Below are positions 33,502-45,253 of a stretch of 64,000 nucleotides of DNA, piece after piece. Both the position numbers and the translations under genes were made by a program. Source of the stretch: Gyromitra esculenta (taxonomy: Eukaryota; Ascomycota; Pezizomycetes; Pezizales; Discinaceae); contig JBCAML010000002.1 in NCBI GenBank assembly GCA_038503075.1, forward strand, positions 3,410,001 to 3,474,000, read 5' to 3'. The notes under the pieces were generated by a model that had not been told where the DNA came from, made no database searches, and saw only the letters and a program-made list of their open reading frames with translations. Every line of letters begins with the position of its first letter. Position 1 is the first letter of the stretch.

Positions 33502-35327
33502 GTTAAGAATATTGCTTTGGAGTTTTCTATCTTGCGTAGCCAACCGTGAGGCAAGTACCCCGGTATAGGTTATTATAAGAGGATACATACATGTTGTGAT
33601 TTGATTTGATAATTTCCAACGCTAATCGGAAATTCTTACGCGATTGCAGTCTTGGTGGAGCTAGTTAGCTAGAAATCTACATTAGTTATATTAATCGCAG
33701 TAAAACGTTCTAGAGCCTTTACAGGTATATACTTGTTGTAGGGGAGTGGCGATGGCACAGGGCTCACATAAGCTGTATGGTGACCTCACAGAACAGAAAA
33801 CTCTGCTGTGCTACCGCCATACCCCCACCCACAGCACACCCCCAGGGATGGCTCATTCGCTAGTGTTCGATCGAGAAAGTTGCTCATCGATCATTCATGA
33901 ATCCACAATTAAAGCCACATGTCTAAGGAGAAAAAGAAAAATTAAAAGATCCCGAAAAGCAGTCCAAATACTAGTAACTGCAATCGGTGAAGCTACATAT
34001 GCAAAAGCCTACTTGAAAACCGATATGGTATGGTCGCAATATCTACCAATAGCTGCCACTTAGTTCATCAAAACATGCACACTGAAACCCCCAACAACAA
34101 CACACCAGAACAACTATTTACAGCACATTTCATAAGATCAGTCAAGCCGCCTACTACATGGGGAGTTAGACTCACCGGTTCTAGCCCCCCCCAGCTGCAG
34201 CCCGGAGACAGTTTAAGCAGCGAAAAAGCTACACCAACTATAATCGATAGACATAGGGATTTAGTAAAACTTATTCTGAAAACGCACCTGGGCATAGTCG
34301 TGTTTTTGAGTGATATCTGACAATAGAACCATTGCCAATCACAATCAGTCACTCGAAAGTCTGGTCTTGGGTAACACCAAGCATTTGATGCTCCCGGCCA
34401 GCATACCCTGCGCCTTCTCAAGTTTCAAATCACTTCTGGCCCTCCTGTGTAACCGTAGCACGAGCTACCTCCATGTTTAGTGGTACGGATGAAACATTGG
34501 TTCTTACGGTTTCTCCCGATGGGCACACAATCGCTATGCAGAATTGAGATATTGAGTTTACCTAGATACAGATCACCAGGGATTTGGCAAGGACGAATAA
34601 CGCTAGACTTAAAATATACTGGTCACGTATATGATGTGCTGCGGGTAAGTAGATCATGATCGCCTTGAGACCCGTCAAAGTCTTTTTTGGCGACATTATG
34701 CGAGAAAGCAACTTCTGGTTGGACTGAGTTTCGCAAAAATTCAATGAAGTTACGGTTACGGTTACGCGAAATTTTTCGCTTAAGACTGTGCAGAAGAGTT
34801 TCATCCCATTTTGCATCACTATGGGTTTCCAATCAAGAGTGGTGGTGTAAGCAGCTTGCAGGTGCTGAGTATAGATCCGTTTCAATATATCCAGAAATCA
34901 TCATTCGTCACTCGATGCATAACTCCCAGCACGACTGCAAGCACAGCGCTAGCATTATCTCTCTCCTCTATCTCTAAAGCTAGTGCGAGCTTGTCTTCCG
35001 ACGAATCCCAATTGAATTATCCTTTCGACGCCATGACCATACATCATACCAGAGCTCGGGACGGGCTATGATATGTTCGCTCCAATAGATTGATAATTTT
35101 GCATATCTCCATCCTTTTTCACGAGTCTCTCGATCGATGATGTGCTTTGACGATCTTAATCATAAGTATGTACATGCACTCAAAAAAAAACCGCAAAATA
35201 ACAATTTCGTAAGTTCGACCAACTACATGTATTGCTAACTTTCGCTGAACTCACAGACCACTATTCCTCCAAAGCACAATCCCTGAGTTTTTAGCACGCA
35301 TAACATCACAATCTCCTGGCTGAAGCT
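33502..35327. other. Gap, no confident gene
   Basis: Several 70-117-codon open frames overlap here on both strands (34030-34320, 34068-34421, 34562-34885, 34687-34977), but none has a domain, codon-use contrast or splice partner. A short tandem of GGTTAC units lies near 34750. TACATGTA is at 35224-35231. Confidence 0.45.
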
Positions 35328-35329
35328 TA

Positions 35330-35502
35330 CAGTCGAACCTTGATATAAAGAACCACGATATAATGGAAGTTTGCAGTAACGGACGGAAATTAGGTGCAAC
35401 TTTGAGTCCCTAACACCACCCAAAATTTGCTGTAAGGAAAAATTTACTATAACGAACAAATTCCCACGAATTATGCACGTCCCTTATAACAAGGTGCGAC
35501 TG
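35330..35502. mobile_element. Pogo-type MITE (173 bp)
   Basis: The ends read CAGTCGAACCTTGATATAA and, inverted from the right, CAGTCGCACCTTGTTATAA (17 of 19 match), with TA duplicated at 35328-35329 and 35503-35504. The CAGT..ACCT..TATAA pattern is what pogo-class elements such as plant Lemi/Emigrant carry. The interior (GATATAATGGAA on the left, ACTATAACGAAC on the right) continues the AT-rich sub-terminal pattern of that group. It has no coding capacity, so it is non-autonomous and needs a transposase from elsewhere. Confidence 0.78.
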
Positions 35503-35504
35503 TA

Positions 35505-36642
35505 TTCGTGTATCGCTTTGTGTTTCACCATTACCCTGGAAGACGTTTGGGGTCCGTGTGGCAAGGTTGGGGGTCAAAGCTAGCCGGAACTGTAAATATT
35601 ATCCCGGACACCTTATCCAGATTTCACGAACGACCAGTCGAATAATGTTGATAAATTAATTGAGATCGAACATTCATCGAGTTAATAAGTTCATGCCTTA
35701 GATTTTCCCCATATTTTTTGCTTTTTGACGAAAGGTAAAGCTGTGCGCGTAAAAGTATATTTGTCGTGGGAAACTTTCACATACAGCCTGCAAGTGACAA
35801 CGGGGCTTGGAGTTTCGCTTGTGTTTTAATCAAATGCATCTCGCGGTTGGCGGCAAACGCTGATAATTATTCGTGCCGGTACCATAAGTACATACGGGTT
35901 GTTTCTTTAGAGCGATTTTTTGGGCAACCGGAATGTGCAGACTCTCAGTAAAAACAGCTCAATTGATCTACCCTCGAGGCTTCTCAGGCAAACAAGCATA
36001 ACGCATCAGCAGATTATCCTTTACCTCGTTTGCCCTTGCTAGTTTTAGAGACGACAAATCACGAGTTAAAACTGTAAAGAGTGGGGAAACAAATGATCCT
36101 TCCATCTTCGCTTAGAGATACTTCGTTTCATCGAGAGGCCCTCGCTCAAAGGTTAATCTTAAAATACACTTTGACAGCATAGCATCAATTGCAATCAATT
36201 ATTACAAACCTTTAAAGGAAAGAGGAGAAAAAAAGTCACGCTTGCCTGTGCAGCAAACCATCGAGATCACAGTGCTTTTACAATGGCGGAGGTTCTTCCA
36301 GTTTAACAGCCGCAGTTACCTACGTGTCTAGCATCCGAGTCATTCCTAGCTTGGTAAACTAGTATAACTGCTCTAGCCTGCAAAGAATTAAGAGACTGTA
36401 TCCGGAGAACGAAAGTGTGAATAGATGAAGCTCTATTCTAATCTAAGTAGGCAGAAACGTATGAGTGTATACGTGATTAGCTTGTATTGAGGCTTAAAAA
36501 TTCAGCCCAATCGCAACAGGCATAAATAGCCCGAAAATGATTTTTTCTGGCAACGATTTTTAGTTCACTCCAGTCTAGCACATATACGACTTGGTTGGTT
36601 GACTTTCATTTGCATTTTCGAGTTCTTTATGCCTGTTGTGAG
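35505..36642. other. Gap, nothing found
   Basis: Non-coding AT-leaning DNA between two TIR elements. No open frame longer than 61 codons and no structural RNA is recognisable. Confidence 0.5.
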
Positions 36643-36644
36643 TA

Positions 36645-36750
36645 CTCGGATACCACATGAAGAACCTGAAAACGCATGTTCTAGCTATATCGTCTTCCTG
36701 ATTGGTCAACCTGGTACGCTTGTTTTCGGGTTCTTCATGATGTATCCGAG
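36645..36750. mobile_element. Short hairpin MITE (106 bp) with TA target duplication
   Basis: The ends CTCGGATACCACATGAAG and, inverted, CTCGGATACATCATGAAG continue into GAACCYGAAAAC, giving arms of about 31 nt. TA lies at 36643-36644 and 36751-36752. The arms occupy more than half of the element, so it would fold into one long hairpin. The first four bases CTCG are shared with the elements at 33142 and 55449. A further CTCGGATAC stands alone at 36901-36909. Confidence 0.75.
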
Positions 36751-36752
36751 TA

Positions 36753-39700
36753 CAGATACGTTCACATACGTAGTCATGAGGCTGATAGAAGACGAATCAC
36801 AAACGATTTATCAACGGCTTTTATCGGATATCCCGCTTACCTCGCTCTCTGTTTGAGTACTAACTACATGTAAACTAAGGAAGGCTCTTGTTTAAAATAC
36901 CTCGGATACTAATGGCACGTCGGGTAGAAACTAGGCACAAATGCAAGAAACGGCCAAAGACAGCAAAATTTCACACAGTATACTGCAATCTCTTCGATAG
37001 ATAGCTATAGTGCATATCTACCTTGAATAACGCCTCGCCAATTCAAACTCCTAGCGGGAATGGAATGGAAGAAAGCGAAAATAGCGAAAACATGGAGATT
37101 TGTCTATCGTTTAAGAGTAGACTGCTTTAACGGTATTGGTCGTATAACAGGCCCGTGGTCTTCAGGGTTTATAAATGGCACGAGATTTAGGCTTATGGCC
37201 ATATCCGTCAAGGTGATGCCCGCAGCATACATGACTGGGATCAAGCTTGAAAAAATATATATCATGTTTCCACAGTTTGAGTCTCTATGTGCCGTGCAAA
37301 AACTACATGATGGTCCTGCCTTTAGGTCACAGCTTGTGCCGTGATTACTGTTTCTGGGAAATAGCGGCTAGATATTTCGTTGCCTTGAGAGCTAGAATCC
37401 AGACACGTCAGCGTGAATACTCAAGATAATTGGACGGCCCTCAATATAAAAATTTCCATCCCTCCCCAAACGAATATAACGGTCCAACCGCCTGCTATGT
37501 ATGATGAAGACTACTGCACTTATATATATCACACCCCTGCGTTTGATATAGTTAAATGATAGCAAACATTTCTTTTCATTTATATCATGCAACCTATAGC
37601 TATGCGATTAGAGAATAACTGCCCATGGATCATATACCTAGCCTGAGAACCTTTTACCTAACTTCCGACAAAGGCTAGAACCATCGAATAGATCAAAGTT
37701 GATTGAAATTTAGCCAACATATCAATTCTAGAGGTAGCTTATCAATACAGATATATATATAAGTGAATACAATCTCGATCTTCAATGACCAATTACACAC
37801 AATATATTAGTCGAGCTAGTTAAATTAGTTTCATTGATAGCTGTAGTACCAGTGCCTCTGTGCTGTGCTTTTCTTACGAGCACATACTAATATAAATCAA
37901 TATATTTCATTGATGGATCCATTCCTTCATTCGGTGCCTACCGTTTTACCGAGGTCAATTTGCTACCTTGAAACTCCTGCCCCGCGTACTGCGCTACCCA
38001 CGTACGCGCACGTGCCAACATAATTTTCGTTCAGAATACCATGCTAGCCGGTACTATTAAATAAATATTGGTCAAAAACACAAATACTAGTATTTCATAT
38101 TGCTGGGTGGTCACGTCGTTAGTTCCAGCTATTTTACTGATGGATCGAATCCTAATCTTGATACTTCGCTTTGGGTGATTTCCGACCTGTTATATAAAAA
38201 TGCTAATTGAGTGACATGAATTCCACCAATAAAAACTTCATTCAACAGAGAAATTCAGCTCGCAGAAAACAATCCGTTGCTGGAAGTCACAACCCGTCAA
38301 AGAGACTTAAAATGCTGTCACCACCTCACTACACAACCGCGAAGTTTCATATCTGATGGCCTTATAATAGCCCTTTAAGTTAATAAGTACAGCTCCGATT
38401 TCCGGTGATTTTATTAGTACAGATCACCTTCCGATTAGTTAAAAACTAGAGCTGGCTTTAAAGCCCAAAGGGCCTAATTAGGTGATTAAGATAGATTGCA
38501 CCTCTAGCATAGCGATACATGCAAGGTGACTAATCCATGAACTATATTTGGCTAACTTCCTGAGGACTCTATTTCAACGTCCATGGTCCGGATCTTCTTT
38601 AACTTGCATTCGAAACCCGATCGTAGTAACCCTTTGTGAGGCATTAAAAAAAAGCTGTTTGCAGTGTTTTGAGAAGCCGATAGCTTACCAAGCTCCTGGG
38701 TCGCATGCCACAGCTGCAGGCAGAGGACAAAGTCATCTCCTTCCGACCTGAGACTCGCAGCACGATGGGAGACTTAGCTGTAACCTGGAGCATAAGCCCG
38801 AATAGTATACGCATGCAATCCCGGCAGTCTGGTATGGGTCGCTGGAGACTCTAGAGTAAGGCGTTTCCTCTACCCCATTCTGCAGATCCACTTTTCGCCA
38901 TCCCACGTTTTCCTTGGAGATCATAGATCGCTGATGCTCCGCGTGCGTGTCGCGCCTTACGCTCTTGGAATCAAGATCCGTAAACTCCAGCTACATACTA
39001 CCAGTTCACTGAGTGGGACAAATATAATACAAAAAATCTTACGCCACGAACACTGGAAAGAGGTAGTGAATTAGATGCATGTGCAATTACAACACTAAGA
39101 GCAGTACCTAGTATCTGCTGATGACAAATATTCCCCTTAAGGGAATGTAAACAAGTCAACTATGCAAACTCAGCTCCTACTCATACGTATACACAATGAA
39201 ATTTATCTCATATCCATGAACTATGTTAAAGTATTCACCACAAATGGGTTAGCTTGGGGTACGCTTCAGCTGGTTTGGCAACCACTCGGAACAGTACCCC
39301 TGCAGGCTGATCGCTGCGCCTGTGAAGAGCCTGCACGCTTAAACATGTATCCATTTATAAGTAGCTGCAGCATGCATTAGCTGATCATCAGAGTTCGATT
39401 ACTGTTGCTAGCCTGCCAGGAACAAACGCAATGCCCAGTACAGTATGTACTAAGTGCAACGAGTGACAGCTATTTTAGCGAAACATTTTTACTATGCGGT
39501 TTCCCCTCGCTGTGACCTGCAATCTGTGCCACAGCAAGATCAGCACTTCGAATAAAACAGGTACATGTAGTACACATGTAAAGACGTATCCATCAGCTAA
39601 AAAAAATGGACAAAGGGGAAATACCTAATGCATGTCTACACATAACCGCCACGGGACAACACTTGGGAATGCTTTTCTTTCAACCCCGAGGTTTCCTCAG

Positions 39701-40098
39701 CTTGCTGCTGGCCCCCGTGGTCAGTCAATTTCCATTCCAAAGATTTCGAAAATCAAGGTTGTAGCGGGGTCTCTGCCAATGCGGCTCTTGATCTATAATC
39801 CACACACCCCATAGCCAGATCGAAGGCCAACCCCCACTTCTCCCTTCCCACCTTAGGTAGGTAATTGGGAACTATTGATAAATAAAGAGGCCCACCTCCC
39901 CCTCCATATGCCTTCTTTTGATCAATCCTTCTACATCTATATCATTTATTTCATTCTTAGAAACCCTAGGAGTGTTTTCATTTTATTCATCCTTCTTAAT
40001 CACTTCATCACACACAATTAGCAATCTAGGGTTCAAGCTCTAGACTATCAAAAGCCTCTTTCAGTGGCATCCCTGCAAGCGGGTTGGAGGGCTTTTAA
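36753..40098. other. Gap and BCS1-like gene promoter
   Basis: A 3.3-kb region with no supportable gene; open frames reach at most 94 codons and lack motifs. TACATGTA occurs at 36865-36872 and 39562-39569. The last 250 bases are the promoter and leader of the gene at 40099, with telomere-like AAACCCTAGG at 39961-39970 and CTAGGGTT at 40026-40033. Confidence 0.5.
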
Positions 40099-42929
40099 AT
40101 GGACAACTTTTCTGCAACTGCGCGCCTTTTACCAGGAGCCGGGGCTCCGATATCCGTTGGTGGTGGATTATTCGACATTACGGCTATCCCAGGATTCGAT
40201 ATTGTTCAAAAACTATTCCTTAGGCTAGGGATGGATACAAGCTTCCTAGGCAAGTAGTTGCTATTCTTCGAATTGCCTATTTTCATTTAGTTTCTACCTT
40301 GTCGATACTTTTGTTTTTTTTCCCCGCTTCATTGGACTTTTGATCATGAGGTAGGATGCCGCTCAATAAGCCTACAGCTTTTGAAGATCTTCCAAGAGTT
40401 AATTAGCTGAAAAAGATCACATCTAATCCTTGACACCGTTTTTTGTTTCAGTTTCTCTCTAGTACCTTCCATTTTTGTTTCTTCTGTGTATCACTTCTAA
40501 TACTTTCTCACCATATAGTTACGCTTGGAATGTCACTTACGCTTCTCACATCTCTTTTTTCGTTTTTTACATATTCGATATCTTCCATCACGACTCTTAC
40601 TCGTTTTATCTCAGCCAATCTAGTGTCATCGGCGACCATACATTCCTCGGATGTGACCTACCTTTATGTAATGCGTTGGCTAGCTGTCAATCGTATTTCT
40701 ACTGATTGCAGGCTTTTTTGCGTCACTAGTAGGAAGAACCCAATGAGCCATGCGGTGAAGAGATATAGCTCTTATGGTCCATACGGCGACGGATCGGGGA
40801 GAAACGATGAGGACGATGACGAGGATGTTGAAGGCGACGATGGCGCCGGCGGTGGGAGTTGCGAAGAAGATAGACTTGGCCCGAAGCTCAAGTATACACC
40901 CGCGCCTGGTACGTAAATCTATTTTTCTCGTAAGGCCTATTTTAGACGATGTCAGCAAAAATGTGGCTATGCACATACCATGTCTGGGACCAGTGAAACT
41001 ATTCGAGAAACGAAATCCCTCACCTATTATGTGCAGCGAGCTCGAGCGCGTATCGTTTCATTATTTCAGTTTTCTTAACCTTCCTTGTCTGTTACTAGTC
41101 AATACACCCCTTCCTTGATACAGTTGCTGGTCATGGCACTTCTGGATCTTCCAACCATCAACCCTCAAATTACTTCCCATCTGAGGTTAGAAGCTTGCTA
41201 ATAAGTTCCTCTATAGGTTTTTTATATTTTTGGTACAAAAAGAATTTGATTGTTATAAACCGCAAGCTGGATTTGTCATACTACACAGGCGATATCCCTG
41301 ATGAAACCATGGTGGGTAAATTATGTCTCTCTAAATAACGGGATACTCCGCCCATCAACAGAGCGATCATTAATAGATGTCTTACAGGTTCTGACAACTG
41401 TTGGTCGCTCACCTACTCTCCTCCGTGAATTACTTTCTGAGGCACGCCGAGAGTATCTCCTCGCACAGTCGAAGAAAACCATGGTTTATACTATCTCACC
41501 CACTCCATTCGCCCAAAAGAATTGGGATCAAGGCCGTCATCGACCTTCCCGTGAAATTTCGACCGTTATTCTACCTCCAGAATCGAAAAAACGCCTCCTA
41601 CGTGACGTAAAGGAATATCTGAATCCTGTCACGGCGCGTTGGTATGCCCAGCGTGGACTACCTTACCGCCGCGGATACCTCTTTTACGGACCTCCTGGAA
41701 CTGGAAAAACTAGTTTAAGCCTTGCTCTTGCCGGAGAACTCAAGGTACCACTATATATCTTGAGTTTATCCACAGGAAGTATCACAGACGAGACGCTCAC
41801 AATGTTATTTGTGGGTCTCCCGAGAAAATGCATCGTCCTCCTGGAAGATATCGATTGCGCTGGTGTGCAACGAAATAATAGTCATATGGATGAGGAATCG
41901 GATTGGGAATCATCTGGTGAAGAAGGCCAATCCGATGATGATTCCAGGAGTGGGAGTGCAAGGACCAAATCTTCAAAATCGTGTAAAGAAAAGAAGAAAT
42001 CCAGCAAAAGTGACATGAACTCCTCGTCATCAGCGCAACAACACAGACAGCCTAGGATGTCCGTCAGTTTTTCCGGACTTTTAAATGCGATTGATGGAGT
42101 TGCAAGCCACGAAGGGAGAATTCTTATTATGACAACAAATCACAGAGAAAGACTAGATCCTGCCCTTATTCGGCCCGGGAGAGTCGATATGCAAATTGAG
42201 TTCGGATACGCTGGTAGGAATACTTTGGGAGAGATATTCCGAGAACTGTACTCACGAGTTGATGGTATGGACTCGGCCACAATCGAGGAGGAGGAGGAAG
42301 TTTTCGGAGGTGAAGAGGAGCCATTATTATCACCGATGGAAAAGACAGCTCGTAGCGAAATAGATCGGCAGGCACAGTACACAACGACAATCGCAGACCT
42401 CGCCGAGAAGTTTGCAGATATGATTCCAGCCGACAAATTCACCCCAGCCGAAATCCAAGGGTTTTTAATGTCTTACAAGCGAGCTCCGAAACTTGCCATT
42501 CAAACCCTTCCTGAGTGGCTCAATTCAAAACTCTTGGGCATTAGCGAAAAGAATGGCCGTGTTAGGACAAAGAATAGAAATTCGAAGAAGAAGAGCCCCA
42601 AAAACCTCAAATTCGAGGGAGGGATGCCTGAGACGAGGAAGATCGACGTTGGTACCACCACAAGTGTTGGGTTCCAAGGAGTAGTACACAGTGGTGGTTT
42701 CATGCTAGAGAATTCAAAAATTGAGATGGAAACAATTGCCAGGGCAATTCAGCAGATTGTGAAAGAGAGCACGGGCGCTTCCAGTATAGGTTTTACGGAA
42801 CTAAAGGGTGGGCGTGTTGAGCGTTGGACAAACCCCGTGGAATGTATGGGGAAGGAAGCTGAGGTGCTCGAAGGCAAAGTGAAGAAAGTTAATAGCGTCG
42901 TTACGGGTGGAGTTACCCCTATGGAATGA
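40099..42929 (+). CDS. BCS1-like AAA ATPase
   Basis: Four exons, 40099-40249, 40519-40908, 41217-41315 and 41362-42929, give 2208 nt and 735 residues. One membrane segment lies near 56-75 (LTLLTSLFSFFTYS), followed by the BCS1 N-terminal domain (SSATIHSSDVTYLYVM, later KYTPAPGFLYFWYKKN). The AAA domain has Walker A GPPGTGKT (323-330), Walker B CIVLLEDID (370-378) and GLLNAIDGV. A Ser/acidic/Lys-rich insert of about 65 residues sits right after Walker B, and a long C-terminal tail follows. Authentic Bcs1, which inserts the Rieske protein of complex III, is about 450 residues and lacks these, so this is one of the expanded fungal BCS1-like paralogues of unknown client. The first intron has a GC donor (TAG|GCAAGT), and it is the only solution that keeps the frame. 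The 308-nt second intron is long for this window. Confidence 0.88.
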
Positions 42930-45253
42930 ATTTTAAGTCAGCCGAACACAGATAAAATCGATGTGAGATCTAATTTCCTATATACATATGATGTTACGTA
43001 AAGGGGGCTATTAGCTTTCGAGAATTTACAAGATTGCCTTATTAGACCTTTACAAAACCCAGTTTAAGAGAGATGCATATGAGGGACAGACTAAGCAATA
43101 ATTAAATATAATGACCCCCTTTTTTTTAGTTTATAGATATATAAGTTCAAGAATTAAAGGATATGTATGTATAACATTGAGAAATTCGGTTTTCATCTAC
43201 TCGAGCTCTCCATATCAAGTTCGCGAAGACTCTTAGGTCAGAGCTGTTACTTTTGGCAACCTTCAAAGGTTTCAAGAAGCATGGATTGAATGGACATATA
43301 TATTATACATTAGCACCTGCGAATGGTCATATAAAATCACTAAAGGAGGCTTAAATATTAGAAGCTCAAGAAAATTACAAGTTAATCTCCAGGCACAGTA
43401 GATTCCTTAGACCCGATTCCGACCTGTACCCTAAATGGCAGGGACAGGATTCCGATCACTTCCTCTCCTCTCTAACTTAAATATCAACATATTGTAATTG
43501 AGCGACGATAAAGCGAATCAAACCTTCGCCTCAACAAAGAGTCTCCAGCACTATACACCCAAGCTCTAAAGCTTTAGAGATGGCTCAAAAAATATGTAGA
43601 GTACTTCTATAAGTGATGCCAAAACAGATATACAGATCAGGACTAAAATGAAATTTAAATATGAAAAGAATGAAAAAAGTCTTAATCATATTTTCATGAT
43701 GAAATGTATTGGACCCCGATATCCGTATTCTGCTTACATAGTAGAAAGCCCGAGTTTGTGATCGATAGCGACAGCATCGGAAGTATTTTAGAGGACCTAG
43801 CTCGGCCTGGCTACATATATTCTTGGCTTGATCACTAAACTAGTGCCAGAAACCTGAATTTCCCCGATCTGAAATGTGACGCGCATGGAGGAACGCTGTC
43901 TAGCCAGCCCTAAGCCCTCTTTCGCCCAACTTTAGATATTTACGAAAATATGCTCGTAAGAAACAATTCATGCTGACCTTCGTGCCTTCAAACACTCGAA
44001 ATCCTTTCAAGTGTATAAAACATACATTAGAGCAAAAAACTCTACTAATTCGCAAAGAAAATCACCGATTAAGCTATATGCCTTAGGTGCAAGGGCAGAC
44101 GAGCTCCTAATGAGATTTTGTTACAATTTTTATTTCACATGCATGTACTCTAAGTGATATAGAAGCATAAAAGAAATTACAGAGCTTAAATACTAAGTGT
44201 TGAAAGATCGGAGATGTGCGAGTTTATGATCGGTTCGGTGTAGACAAGTAGATGCACGCGCGTAGCTTTGGTATATTGGTACCTTGCTTTAGGATTTGGG
44301 ATAGGGTCATCAAAAAGTTCCACTATGGTTCAAAACCACAACATACCTCATAGCCATTCGAAAGCATAGCATGAAAAATGGCCGTAGCAACCGCACTAAA
44401 ATTAGGAATATAAGTTTATATTCCTCTGGTTATGCTTAGTGTTAGATAGCATTCTAAAGATGGTTGCGGCTAGTATAGTGGTATAGTAAAGTGTTTTTCG
44501 TTCAAAATATCTATTCTGAACCAAATCCAACCAGACTTGGCTTATTTCTGGAAGATTTACTTCACAAAATCATTAATTACACTGATTTTAGTGATAAATA
44601 TCCCACTGATTCCTCCAAGGTTTAGACACAACCAAGATCCCCCTAAAACCGGTGACGAACCTTCAGACCAAATCATCTAGCATGCAAACTAAGGACAAAT
44701 CATTAGACGCTAAGCAAGGCGCCCGAACAATGGGAGCGATCACTGGGCTTTCGGCTATCTAGTGGGTGGCGCCTACTATCATTCCAAGATATTAATTACT
44801 GTGTGAACAAAACAATAGAGGTTAGGGGTATATAGTGAGCCCGCCAAATCGGCTCAAACACGACAAAGTTTGGTTGTCCCGTTAGGCCCTCAACTACTGA
44901 AATCGCAATGAATAAAGAACGAAAGCTAAAAATCAACTGGATCTTTCCGTGTGATGCCGTTGCCGTACCTATCGTAACTTCTTGAAATCCCGCTACGCCA
45001 ACAAACACCCCAATAAAAGGAAAAACAGGAAAGACAGAAAAAAACAGCCAATGCTATGCGATGCCAGTGTTGTATATGCTACAGTATAACACCTCACCAA
45101 CACCCCCGATATTTGAAACAAACTCCCAGGAAACCCCTTGAAAAGAACAAAAGAAATGGACCAAATGGCCATTAAAATGACGAAATATTGAAAAAAATCC
45201 CAAGTGAGAAAAGAGCTCGTTTCCCGTTCCAGAAATATATCCACAATCGCACT
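42930..45253. other. AT-rich gap
   Basis: Convergent 3' ends of the BCS1-like gene and the Zn2Cys6 gene, separated by AT-rich DNA with no supportable gene. A degenerate tRNA-like stretch is near 44462-44531. T-rich frames near 44800-45250 on the minus strand are probably the regulator's 3' UTR. Confidence 0.5.

Noticed and set aside
34687..34977. 96-codon frame with an Arg/Leu-rich run (MKLRLRLREIFRLRL)
   Set aside because: The run comes from a GGTTAC tandem repeat, and overlapping minus-strand frames are equally open.
44462..44531. tRNA-like sequence with GGCTAGTATAGTGGTATAG (A-box-like)
   Set aside because: The outer GGTTG/CAACC pairs and an A-box-like D arm are visible, but there is no B box and no proper T arm, so it is not a working tRNA gene.
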